Positions 44,974-53,126 of a DNA stretch of 64,000 bases are shown piece after piece. Each line of letters opens with the position of its first letter. The first letter of the stretch is position 1. A program made the translations under genes and the position numbers. Source of the DNA: Bog-756 sp963769765 (GTDB taxonomy: Bacteria > Actinomycetota > Acidimicrobiia > Acidimicrobiales > RAAP-2); assembly GCA_963769765.1 (NCBI GenBank), contig CAVYNA010000001.1, positions 186,001-250,000 of the forward strand, given 5' to 3'. Under the pieces are notes generated by a model. It searched no databases. It saw nothing but the letters and a program-made list of their open reading frames with translations, and had not been told where the DNA came from.

Positions 44974-45792
44974 TCACACCGCTGTGAACAGGGACGCTGC
45001 CATCGCCAGGCAGAGCGAAGTTGCCAATGGCGCGAGCAGGATCGGGTGAGTAGCGACGTCCATGCGATGTGACAGTGCATCCGTCGCCGAGCGCTTCCGC
45101 ACGGTCGCCCACGCTCCGATGGCGCACGCGAGGAACGAGGCGATCCACACGGCGCATCCGAGCAACGTGGCGAAGAGACCGAGCCCCCCGGCCCAGCAGC
45201 CTGCCACCAGCAGGAGCGTCCGTCCTCGTCCACGCGGATCGACGCACTCGGGATCCCGATGGCGCGCGATTGCGAGTACCACCGACGCGATCAGCGTTCC
45301 GACCCACGCGCCGACGACCACCGTCCACTGCCGATGGAGCGAGGCTGCGATCGAGACGATCACCAGACCGCACGCGGTCGCGATGGAAGCGACCCCGAGC
45401 GGTGCACGGAGCCCGTCGTACTCGATCAGCGTGACGGCGATCGCCCCCGACGCCAGGGCGCAGTATCCGGCAGAGACGAGTGACCCGTGCCAGGCCCACG
45501 TCACGAGCAGGAACGCACCCGCCGAAGTGATCTCGACGAGTGGGTACCGGATGGAGATCGGCTGACCGCAGTGCCGGCACCGGCCGCGGAGCGCAACCCG
45601 CGAGGCGACCGGAATGTTCTCCCACCACGCCAGCTGCTCACGACAAGCCGGACAGAACGATCGAGGCGACTGAACCGAGAGGCCACGGGGGGAGCGGTAG
45701 ATCACGACGTTGAGAAAGGAGCCCACGAGGAGCCCGGAGATCCCTGCCGCCGTCATGGCCAGTGCGAACCTGCCCGAATCGCCCGTGCTCAT
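44974..45792 (-). CDS. Prepilin peptidase homologue lacking both catalytic aspartates
   Basis: 272 residues. The N-terminal zinc-type domain is intact: FLNVVIYRSPRG, then CPAC (47-50) and CRHC (72-75) with ISIRYPLVEITSAGAF, as in PilD. About eight membrane segments follow. The catalytic Asp of the LID motif reads Glu (LIEYDGLRAP, Glu124) and the second, from GxGD, reads Arg (GRGR, Arg191). Both are normally essential for the peptidase. It may keep methyltransferase or chaperone activity, or be an inactive paralogue. First gene of a run with the response regulator and kinase. Confidence 0.85.
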   Translation of the reverse strand: MSTGDSGRFALAMTAAGISGLLVGSFLNVVIYRSPRGLSVQSPRSFCPACREQLAWWENIPVASRVALRGRCRHCGQPISIRYPLVEITSAGAFLLVTWAWHGSLVSAGYCALASGAIAVTLIEYDGLRAPLGVASIATACGLVIVSIAASLHRQWTVVVGAWVGTLIASVVLAIARHRDPECVDPRGRGRTLLLVAGCWAGGLGLFATLLGCAVWIASFLACAIGAWATVRKRSATDALSHRMDVATHPILLAPLATSLCLAMAASLFTAV

Positions 45793-46189
45793 GGTTCGTA
45801 TTCAACAGCTGCGAGCGTCGCGATCGGTGGTTCGAGAGGGAGCGCCCGGTGGTCCATGAGCCTCCTAGGCCGCTGACCTGGATGTTCAAGCCCGAAACCG
45901 GCAATTGTCCGAACCTCTCCGGTTACGGCTCGATGGGTGGCCGCGACCACCGATCATCGATGAGGCACGAGGTGGCGTCGCCGACGGCCAAGAAAGGCCT
46001 TGACAGACATCGCGCAATCAGTGGGATCATTGTCACTAAGAGTGGTCATGAGAACCGACCGACCAGGTGGTTTGTAGGCGGACCACACGAGGGGACAGAT
46101 CTGATGAGGTGTCATCGGGGTCGCGATCCGACGTCGGCGAGAGGTGATTCACGTTCAATATCAATTTCCACCTTGCCGATAAGGACGCC
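45793..46189. other. 397-bp intergenic region upstream of pilB, with no recognised gene
   Basis: No credible gene. It lies between the divergent peptidase-like gene and pilB and should hold both promoters. The right part is less GC-rich and includes TTGACA at 46000-46005 followed 19 bases later by GATCAT, a possible sigma-70 type promoter. AACCGG/CCGGTT and other short inverted repeats are present around 45896-45922, but I could not match it to any known riboswitch. Confidence 0.5.
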
Positions 46190-49000
46190 ATGACCGACGT
46201 CGATGCCATCCGCTTCATGGCGAGCGAGCACGACCTCGAGTTCGTCGACCTCACGACCTACGGGGTCGACCGCGCCGCGGGCGAGATCCTGCCGTCCGAT
46301 CTGGCCCGACGTCATCACATGGTGGCGATCAAACGGAAGTTCGGAACACCCGTCATTGCGACCTCCGATCCTGACGATCTCTACGCCCAGGACTCGGTGC
46401 GGGCTTCGCTTGGCCGCGACTTCATCTCCGTCGTCGCGTCGCGCGAGCAGATCGCGGACTATCTCGATCAACTGTTCGGGTCCGAGATCGACGATGTGCA
46501 GAGTGGTGAGTTGGGGAGGCCCACCTGGGAGGAGCCCGAGGACCGCACACTGCTCGACGGCGACGGTGGTTTGGAATCAACAGCGGCAGCCACCGAACTC
46601 GAACTGATCTCGTCCATCGAGATGGGGCCCGACACTGCCGACAATGCCGAGATCGTGGACTTCGCCGACCGAACCGAAGTCATCGAAGATGTCGAGAGTA
46701 CCGACGCCAGCGAGTCGAACGCCGAGCAGCTCCCCGATCTGCGTCTAGCAGATGCCGCGGGAGTGGAGAATGAGCCTGCGCAAGAGAGCCCACGATCGAA
46801 CAGCCCGGGCAGTAGTGGCCGACGTGGGAAAAAGGGCGAGAGAAAAGGGAAGGCAGCCGCGCCCGCCGAAGACAAAACTCCCGACGCCGAATTCGAGGCT
46901 GCGATCTCATGGGAAGGGGCAGCTGCAGGCGATGAATCGGGAGTGCCCGAACCTGCAGACTCCGGTGGGTACGTCGGTGAATCTGACGGCGCTGGTTCTG
47001 GCGAAGACGTAACACAACCGCAAGGACCCCAAGTGCTCGAGTACGAAGCGGCTGAGCAGGACCTTGCGGCGGAGCACCTCTCGTGGAGTGACGACGGATC
47101 GTCACTCGAGCCGTCGACGGCACTGTTGCCCGAATTCGGGGCGGAGGACTTTGACGAACTTGCCCGGTCGTTGCAGGACACCGAATTCGCCGACGCCGAC
47201 CTGACCACTGACGCGGCCGACCTCGTCTCCGAGGCGGTCGCGACGTTTCAAGAACAACAAGGTGAAGGGTGGTACGTCGAGGCCGATGGTGTCGACGGAT
47301 CCGGCCTCGCCGGATTTCCACCGCTGGCAAAGGTCCTGGTGGACGGGGGTCGAGTCTCGCTCGAGGCGATGGAGGAGGTGCTCGAGGAGCACGAGCGCAC
47401 CGGGCAGAGCTTCGCTCGGATCCTGACCGACAAGAAGCTCGTGACCGAGGCCGACCTCATGTGGGGCATGGCCGAGGAGATGGGCCTCGAGTTCGTCGAT
47501 CTTGACACCGCCTCGGTCGACCTGGCCGAAGCCGGCACGATCCCTGAGGCGACCGCACGCCACCACAATGTCGTCGTCATCGCAAACGACAACGGCACGC
47601 CGGTCGTGGCCGCGTCGAATCCCACCGACGTCTTTGCGATGGACGACCTGCGCACCATCATCGGCCGCAACTTCATCGTGGTCGTTGCCACCCGATCGCA
47701 GATCAGCTCCTATATTTCCCGGGTGTTCAACAGCGGTGGCGACGCTGCGGACATGGCCATGGAAGCATCCCGTGGCTTCGACGGAAGTGAACGCGACAGC
47801 GGCGTCGACGACATTCAAGCGATTACCGAAGAAGCGCCGATCGTGAGGTATGTCAACCTTCTCATCCTCCAGGCACTGAACGAACGTGCATCGGACATCC
47901 ACGTCGAGCCGACAGGGAGTGAGCTACGGATCCGCTACCGAATCGACGGCGTGCTTCACGATGTGTCGACCGCACCCCGAACGATTGCCTCCGCAGTGAC
48001 CACTCGGCTCAAGGTCATGGCCGACATGAACGTCGCGGAGCACCGGGTCCCCCAGGACGGCCGGATCTCGCTCAACGTCGGAGCGAAGGGCATTGACCTC
48101 AGAATGGCGACGCTCCCGACGATCCACGGCGAGAAGGTCGTCATGCGAGTGCTGGACAAGTCCAGCGTCGTGCTCGGCTTCGGCGATTTGGGCTTCGACG
48201 GCGATCTCCTGCACACCTACGAGAGCATCTACACCAAGCCCTACGGGACGATTCTCGTGACCGGACCGACGGGCTCCGGAAAGTCGACGACTCTCTACAC
48301 AACCCTTACTGCGCTGAATTCCTCCGAGAAGAACATCATCACCGTCGAGGATCCGGTCGAGCTGCAGCTGAAGGGCGTCAACCAGGTCCAGCTCAATGTC
48401 AAAGCGGGCCTGACCTTTGCGTCCGCCCTGAAGTCGATCCTCCGTTCCGACCCGGACATCGTCCTGATCGGGGAGATCCGCGACAAGGAGACTGCGGTCA
48501 TTGCAGTCGAAGCGGCGCTCACCGGCCACATGGTGCTCGCAACACTCCACACGAACAGCGCTGCGTCTACCCCGATGCGGCTCATCGAGATGGGCCTCGA
48601 GCCCTTCTTGGTGACTTCCGCACTCTCGGGCGTCCTTGCCCAACGACTTGCTCGTCGGCTCTGTGTCAACTGCAAGGAGGCGTACGAACCGACCGACGCA
48701 GACATCACGTCAGCCGGATGGACGCCCGAAGAAGTCGAGCTCGCAGGGGGTATGCCCAAGGTCTATCGAGCGGTCGGATGCTCGGCCTGTTCGAACACCG
48801 GCTACCGAGGTCGTAAAGCTTTGGCCGAACTCATGCCGATGACTGAAGAAATCGAGCGGATGATCATCGAAGGAGGATCCGTGGAAGAGATCCATAAGGT
48901 CGCATTGTCCCAGGGCATGATGACACTGCGACAGAGCGGCCTTCGCAAGGCCATCGAGGGCGAGACGACCCTCGAAGAAGTGCTCCGGGTGGTCGCATGA
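46190..49000 (+). CDS. pilB: PilB/GspE-type pilus extension ATPase with two MshEN-like domains and an acidic insert
   Basis: 936 residues from ATG 46190 (AAGGA upstream); typical PilB is about 560. An N-terminal MshEN-like domain (1-100: LARRHHMVAIKRKFGTPVIATSDPDD) is followed by about 260 residues of acidic, Ala/Ser/Glu-rich, probably disordered sequence with a short basic patch (GRRGKKGERKGKAA). A second MshEN domain (about 385-520: GQSFARILTDKKLVTEADLMWGMAEEMG) leads to the motor: ASDIHVEP, Walker A GPTGSGKSTT (about 692), Walker B LIGEIRDKETA and a four-Cys zinc site (CVNC, CSAC). MshEN domains bind c-di-GMP in other systems. Confidence 0.93.
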   Translation: MTDVDAIRFMASEHDLEFVDLTTYGVDRAAGEILPSDLARRHHMVAIKRKFGTPVIATSDPDDLYAQDSVRASLGRDFISVVASREQIADYLDQLFGSEIDDVQSGELGRPTWEEPEDRTLLDGDGGLESTAAATELELISSIEMGPDTADNAEIVDFADRTEVIEDVESTDASESNAEQLPDLRLADAAGVENEPAQESPRSNSPGSSGRRGKKGERKGKAAAPAEDKTPDAEFEAAISWEGAAAGDESGVPEPADSGGYVGESDGAGSGEDVTQPQGPQVLEYEAAEQDLAAEHLSWSDDGSSLEPSTALLPEFGAEDFDELARSLQDTEFADADLTTDAADLVSEAVATFQEQQGEGWYVEADGVDGSGLAGFPPLAKVLVDGGRVSLEAMEEVLEEHERTGQSFARILTDKKLVTEADLMWGMAEEMGLEFVDLDTASVDLAEAGTIPEATARHHNVVVIANDNGTPVVAASNPTDVFAMDDLRTIIGRNFIVVVATRSQISSYISRVFNSGGDAADMAMEASRGFDGSERDSGVDDIQAITEEAPIVRYVNLLILQALNERASDIHVEPTGSELRIRYRIDGVLHDVSTAPRTIASAVTTRLKVMADMNVAEHRVPQDGRISLNVGAKGIDLRMATLPTIHGEKVVMRVLDKSSVVLGFGDLGFDGDLLHTYESIYTKPYGTILVTGPTGSGKSTTLYTTLTALNSSEKNIITVEDPVELQLKGVNQVQLNVKAGLTFASALKSILRSDPDIVLIGEIRDKETAVIAVEAALTGHMVLATLHTNSAASTPMRLIEMGLEPFLVTSALSGVLAQRLARRLCVNCKEAYEPTDADITSAGWTPEEVELAGGMPKVYRAVGCSACSNTGYRGRKALAELMPMTEEIERMIIEGGSVEEIHKVALSQGMMTLRQSGLRKAIEGETTLEEVLRVVA

Positions 49001-50679
49001 GCCCGGTCACGGCAGAGACACGTGTGGAATGGTCAGGTCGTCTCGCTCGTGCGCTGGTCGAAGGCGGGTACGAGACCGAAGCCAATCTGCAGCCCCTGGT
49101 CGCCGAGGCTCGGGCGACCGGTCAGTCCCTTGCAAGCCTGCTCATCAGCAGGAAGCTCTCGATCCCAGCGGTCGTTGTCGGCGCCTTGGCGCATCTCAGT
49201 CAGCTACCGGCAATCGACTTGTCAGCCATGGAACCAAGTGCTGAAGCGCGTGCGGCGCTGCCAGTGATGCTCGCCCACGAGTACGGTGCCGTCGCGCTGC
49301 AACTCGACGGGAACACCCTGGCCATCGCCTTTTCCGAGCCCCCGTCGGACCAAGACGTCGAAGCCCTCGCCGCTCGAATCGGGCATCGGATCAATCCGGT
49401 TCTCGCGGACCCGGTCCTGATCGAAAGCATGCTCGGCAACGAGCACGGACTCACCGAATCGGCACCTCTCCCACCTCCACCTCCCGGTCCGGCACCGGAC
49501 TCGCCCCTGGTCGACGCCGGCGACGCTGCCGATGAGACGGATGGTTTGAAGTCGAGTCCCGATGTCGAGCGACTCCTGGCAGAAGGCATGCCGGATCTCG
49601 CGTCCAACGGGACCATGCCGTTGCACATCGATGATCTCCTGCGCTACGCGGTGTCGGTCGGTGCATCGGACCTCCACCTGACAGCAGAGATGTCCGGGAC
49701 CATCCGCCTTCACGGCGCCCTACGCCAGATCGAAGGCTGCCCGGTCCTCGGAAACGAAACGATTAGAGACATGGTGTTCGGCATCCTGCCGGCCTCTCAG
49801 CGAGAGCGGTTCGAAGAGGAACACGAACTGGATACCTCGCACTCGATCGCTGGCGTCGGCAGGTTCCGAGTCAACGTGTCCCTTCAACGCGGGACGATTG
49901 CAGCAGCTCTTCGGCCGATTCCCCATGAGATGCCGAACTTCGACACGCTGGGCCTGCCCGACTCGATCAAAGCATTCACCGACCTCAGGCGGGGACTGGT
50001 CCTGGTGACGGGACCGACTGGTTCGGGAAAATCCACGACGCTCGCGTCGCTCGTCGACATCATCAACCGGACCAAGCCACTCCACATCGTCACCGTCGAA
50101 GATCCGATCGAGTTCCTCCACGACCACAAGCGCTCGATCATCACCCAACGTGAGGTTGGCGAGGACACCAACTCTTTTGCCGAGGCCCTCCGCCGGGTAC
50201 TCCGACAGGACCCCGACGTGATCTTGGTGGGCGAGCTCCGTGACCTCGAGACCATCTCGATGGCGATCACCGCGGCAGAAACTGGACACCTGGTGTTCGG
50301 CACGCTGCACACCCAGGACGCGCCGCAGACCATCGACCGGATGATCGACGTGTTTCCGACGACTCAGCAAGAGCAGATCAGAGTCATGTTGGCAGCGACC
50401 CTCGAAGGGGTGGTGACCCAGCAGTTGGTCGTCAATGCCGAGGGGACCGGACGGGTGGCGTGCGCAGAGGTCCTCGTAGCCACATCTGCCGTGAGGAACT
50501 TGATCCGCCTGGCGAAGACGCATCAGATCTACTCGCTGATGCAGGTCGGGGCGACGTTCGGCATGCAGACGATGGACCAGGCGCTCGCCAAGCTCGTCAA
50601 GGACGGGGCGATCTCCGAAGCCATCGCATACGACCGGTCCCAGAATGAAGAAGACCTCCGGAACCACCTGAACACCTGA
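48997..50679 (+). CDS. pilT: PilT-type retraction ATPase with an extra N-terminal MshEN-like domain
   Basis: 560 residues, about 200 longer than PilT. Overlaps pilB (ATGA). Residues 1-155 resemble the MshEN domain of PilB (GQSLASLLISRKLSIPAVVVGALAHL, LMLAHEYGAVALQLDGNTLAIAFSEPPS); a Pro-rich linker follows. The PilT core from about 205 has DDLLRYAVSVGASDLHLTAE, Walker A GPTGSGKSTT (about 339), HIVTVEDPIEFLH, VILVGELRDLETI, FGTLHTQDAPQTIDR, and the PilT hallmark as AVRNLIR plus GMQTMDQAL. It is the canonical retraction motor, possibly tuned by a nucleotide through the added domain. Confidence 0.92.
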   Translation: MSPVTAETRVEWSGRLARALVEGGYETEANLQPLVAEARATGQSLASLLISRKLSIPAVVVGALAHLSQLPAIDLSAMEPSAEARAALPVMLAHEYGAVALQLDGNTLAIAFSEPPSDQDVEALAARIGHRINPVLADPVLIESMLGNEHGLTESAPLPPPPPGPAPDSPLVDAGDAADETDGLKSSPDVERLLAEGMPDLASNGTMPLHIDDLLRYAVSVGASDLHLTAEMSGTIRLHGALRQIEGCPVLGNETIRDMVFGILPASQRERFEEEHELDTSHSIAGVGRFRVNVSLQRGTIAAALRPIPHEMPNFDTLGLPDSIKAFTDLRRGLVLVTGPTGSGKSTTLASLVDIINRTKPLHIVTVEDPIEFLHDHKRSIITQREVGEDTNSFAEALRRVLRQDPDVILVGELRDLETISMAITAAETGHLVFGTLHTQDAPQTIDRMIDVFPTTQQEQIRVMLAATLEGVVTQQLVVNAEGTGRVACAEVLVATSAVRNLIRLAKTHQIYSLMQVGATFGMQTMDQALAKLVKDGAISEAIAYDRSQNEEDLRNHLNT

Positions 50680-50714
50680 CCGATCATGAACACTGACCGA
50701 CGAATCGGGGCATT

Positions 50715-51944
50715 GTGGCACTGACATTTGACTACAAGGTGAGAGATCGCTCGGGCGGACTCGTCGAAGGACAGCTCGAAGGCGACAATATGGCGCTGGT
50801 CGTCCGGCGTCTGCGCGAGATGGGGTACATGCCCATTTCGGTGACGCCGAAGTCGGCGGTCAATTTCAAGACAGAGATCAAGATCCCGGGGCTGTCCGAC
50901 CGGATCAAGCTTCGCGAGATCGCGGTGATCACTCGTCAGCTCTCGACGATGGTCGACTCAGGACTGTCCGTTGTCCGTTCCTTGGGGATCCTCACGGCAC
51001 AGGTGGAGAACCCCGCATTGGCGCGCATCCTCGAAGAGGTGCGTCTCGATCTCGAACATGGTTCGTCGCTTTCCGCCGCGTGCGCCAAACACCCGAAGGC
51101 GTTCTCGCATCTGTTCTGCACCTTGGTTCAGGCTGGAGAAGTCGGAGGAAACCTCGACGAAGTACTCGGTGGCCTTGCGAGCACGATTGAAAACCAGGCG
51201 CAGCTCAATCGCACCATCCGCTCGGCGATGACGTATCCGTCTGTCGTGCTCAGTGTGATGGTCATCATCTTCACAGCGATGATCGTCTTCATCGTGCCGG
51301 TCTTCCAGAATCTGTTCACGTCACTCGGCGGGAAGCTTCCGCTGCCGACACGGATCCTGATCGGGATATCGCAAATCCTGACCAGCGCTTGGGTGCTTCT
51401 CGTCATCGCCATCGTGGTCGGATCCGTCATCGGAATTCGCAAATGGATCTCGACCGAAGAGGGTCGTCGTCGGTGGGACCGCTGGATGCTCAAGCCGCCC
51501 GTCTTCGGCCCGCTCTTTCACAAAGTTGCGCTTGCACGTGTGACCAACACGCTGGCATCTCTCATTGCCTCCGGCGTTCCGATCCTCGAGTCGCTTGACA
51601 TCTGCGCCGACACCGCTGGAAATCGGACAGTCGGCGATGTCCTTCTCGAAGCGAAGAACGGCGTGCGCGAGGGGCGGCCTCTCGCTGATCCCCTTCGGGA
51701 ACATGAAGACGTCATCCCGACACTGGTGGTTCAGATGATCGAGGTCGGGGAGCAGACCGGTGCACTCGACGCCATGCTGAAGAAGGTTGCTCAGTTCTAT
51801 GACCAGGAAGTGGAAGTGACGGTCAACAATCTGACTGCCCTCCTCGAGCCGCTCTTGACGGTGGTGATGGGCGTCGGCGTCGGCCTCATGGTCATTTCGT
51901 TGTATCTGCCGATGTTTGACTACATCAAGTTGATTCACAATTGA
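50715..51944 (+). CDS. pilC: PilC inner-membrane platform protein (T2SSF)
   Basis: 409 residues from GTG 50715, 35 bp after pilT. Two T2SSF domains: LREIAVITRQLSTMVDSGLSVVRSLGIL and, in the second half, RVTNTLASLIASGVPILESLDICAD. Three membrane segments (SVVLSVMVIIFTAMIVFIVPVF, AWVLLVIAIVVGSVIGI, LLTVVMGVGVGLMVISLYLPMF). The N terminus FDYKVRDRSGGLVEGQLEGDN is typical. PilC couples the PilB/PilT motors to pilin polymerisation. The order pilB-pilT-pilC followed by the pilin is standard. Confidence 0.94.
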   Translation: MALTFDYKVRDRSGGLVEGQLEGDNMALVVRRLREMGYMPISVTPKSAVNFKTEIKIPGLSDRIKLREIAVITRQLSTMVDSGLSVVRSLGILTAQVENPALARILEEVRLDLEHGSSLSAACAKHPKAFSHLFCTLVQAGEVGGNLDEVLGGLASTIENQAQLNRTIRSAMTYPSVVLSVMVIIFTAMIVFIVPVFQNLFTSLGGKLPLPTRILIGISQILTSAWVLLVIAIVVGSVIGIRKWISTEEGRRRWDRWMLKPPVFGPLFHKVALARVTNTLASLIASGVPILESLDICADTAGNRTVGDVLLEAKNGVREGRPLADPLREHEDVIPTLVVQMIEVGEQTGALDAMLKKVAQFYDQEVEVTVNNLTALLEPLLTVVMGVGVGLMVISLYLPMFDYIKLIHN

Positions 51945-51989
51945 CGCTCTTGCGGTGCTTCGATGATGCCCGCTTCACGATGTCTCAAT

Positions 51990-52018
51990 CACTTTGGCGG
52001 TACTTCGCGTCCAAAGTG
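51990..52018. promoter_or_regulatory. Inverted repeat between pilC and the pilin gene
   Basis: CACTTTGG and CCAAAGTG are perfect 8-bp arms 13 bases apart, starting 45 bp after the pilC stop. It could be an attenuating hairpin that reduces read-through into the strongly expressed pilin gene, or an operator. Confidence 0.4.
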
Positions 52019-52124
52019 CCAGGTCACGCTCGTGAGCATCCCCTCGGATAGATCGCAAAGATTCGCTAAAGCTCAAACGCTATTCGGACGATAGCTCCTG
52101 CGGGCACCGCTTCTGGTGCTCCAC

Positions 52125-52138
52125 ATTGATGCATCAAT
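52125..52138. promoter_or_regulatory. 14-bp perfect palindrome just before the pilin ribosome site
   Basis: ATTGATGCATCAAT ends six bases before the GAGGAGGAA ribosome site of the pilin gene. Being AT-rich in a GC-rich genome and fully symmetric, it is a good candidate for a repressor site, or a weak mRNA stem in the leader. Confidence 0.4.
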
Positions 52139-52157
52139 CCACACGAGGAGGAACCAA

Positions 52158-52859
52158 ATGTTTTCAGACTTCATCGATCGTCTGAACGACAGGCGTGACG
52201 CTACGGGCGAGGCTGGCGCAGATGCCGGTTTCACCCTCATCGAGCTCATGGTGGTCCTGTTGATCCTTGCGATCTTGCTCGCCATCGCCATTCCGACATT
52301 CCTCGGGGTGACGAAGTCGGCGAACGACCGTGCGGCACAGTCCAACCTGAACACTGCGTTCACCAATGCGAAGGCTGCGTACCAGGCCGCAGGTCAGTCG
52401 TATACCGGCGTCACTATCGCAACGCTGCAGTCTGCCGAGCCGAGCTTGAGCTTCGTTACCGGCAACTCGACTGGTCAGGGCGTTGTCTCGGTGGCCGTCT
52501 CGGCTGATGGCAACGGCGTTGTGCTGGCCGCCCTGTCGAAGGCCGGCAACTGCTGGTATTTGATCGACAACGCGCAGGCGATCACGGCAACCAACTCTGC
52601 GTCCACGACAGCGCCGTATAATTCGGCGGCCGCCGCGTCGGGCACGACTGGGGCCGCTCCCGGCACCGAGGCTGCGACTACCTCCACCCAGTACACCACC
52701 AACGGCGCCCTCACAATGCCGGTGACCGCTGGCACGTCTTACGGTGAGGCCAAGGGCGACAACACCGCAACTGACTGCAACGCTGCAACTCCGCTCCTGA
52801 GCAACGCCAGTGCGAACAAGGTGTTCTACCAGGTCCAGTCGGGCGGCTTCCCAAGCTAG
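52158..52859 (+). CDS. Type IV pilin (PilA/PilE-like), probable major subunit
   Basis: 233 residues from ATG 52158, with a near-perfect ribosome site GAGGAGGAA. A 24-residue leader ends in Gly before FTLIELMVVLLILAILLAIAIPTFLG, the class III prepilin signal with Glu5. After the N-terminal helix comes a Thr/Ala/Ser-rich globular part with cysteines in NCWYL and DCNAAT that can form the usual C-terminal disulfide loop. A strong terminator follows. The strong ribosome site suggests high expression, so it is probably the main pilin of this T4P system. Confidence 0.92.
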   Translation: MFSDFIDRLNDRRDATGEAGADAGFTLIELMVVLLILAILLAIAIPTFLGVTKSANDRAAQSNLNTAFTNAKAAYQAAGQSYTGVTIATLQSAEPSLSFVTGNSTGQGVVSVAVSADGNGVVLAALSKAGNCWYLIDNAQAITATNSASTTAPYNSAAAASGTTGAAPGTEAATTSTQYTTNGALTMPVTAGTSYGEAKGDNTATDCNAATPLLSNASANKVFYQVQSGGFPS

Positions 52860-52910
52860 CTCAGCTGGCCAACGTTTAGCGGCTCGACGATCGAGTTGCG
52901 ACGAAGTGAC

Positions 52911-52945
52911 GAGAGTGCCCCCTTCCTCCGGGAGGGGGCACTCTC
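52911..52945 (+). terminator. Strong hairpin terminator after the pilin gene
   Basis: GAGAGTGCCCCCT pairs with AGGGGGCACTCTC over 13 bp with a short loop, 52 bp after the pilin stop. No T-run follows, as is common in high-GC genomes. Confidence 0.8.
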
Positions 52946-53126
52946 CACGTCCGGCCAAGGTCGGCTCACGGGGTGGTCGGGCGCTCAAGGCGGTGCCGTG
53001 TCGTCACGATGGTATGAGGGTGAACCCCTCCCGCTCGCCAGCCAGTTTGGTTGTGGTGCCAGACGCCCATCCGCCGATCGGTGAGAAGCTTTCGCTGACA
53101 TCGCAGCTCGGCACCCGGACAGTGAC

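Noticed and set aside
45793..46189. Possible c-di-GMP riboswitch upstream of pilB
   Set aside because: I could not find the conserved GEMM core on either strand; only short inverted repeats are seen. A covariance-model search would settle it.
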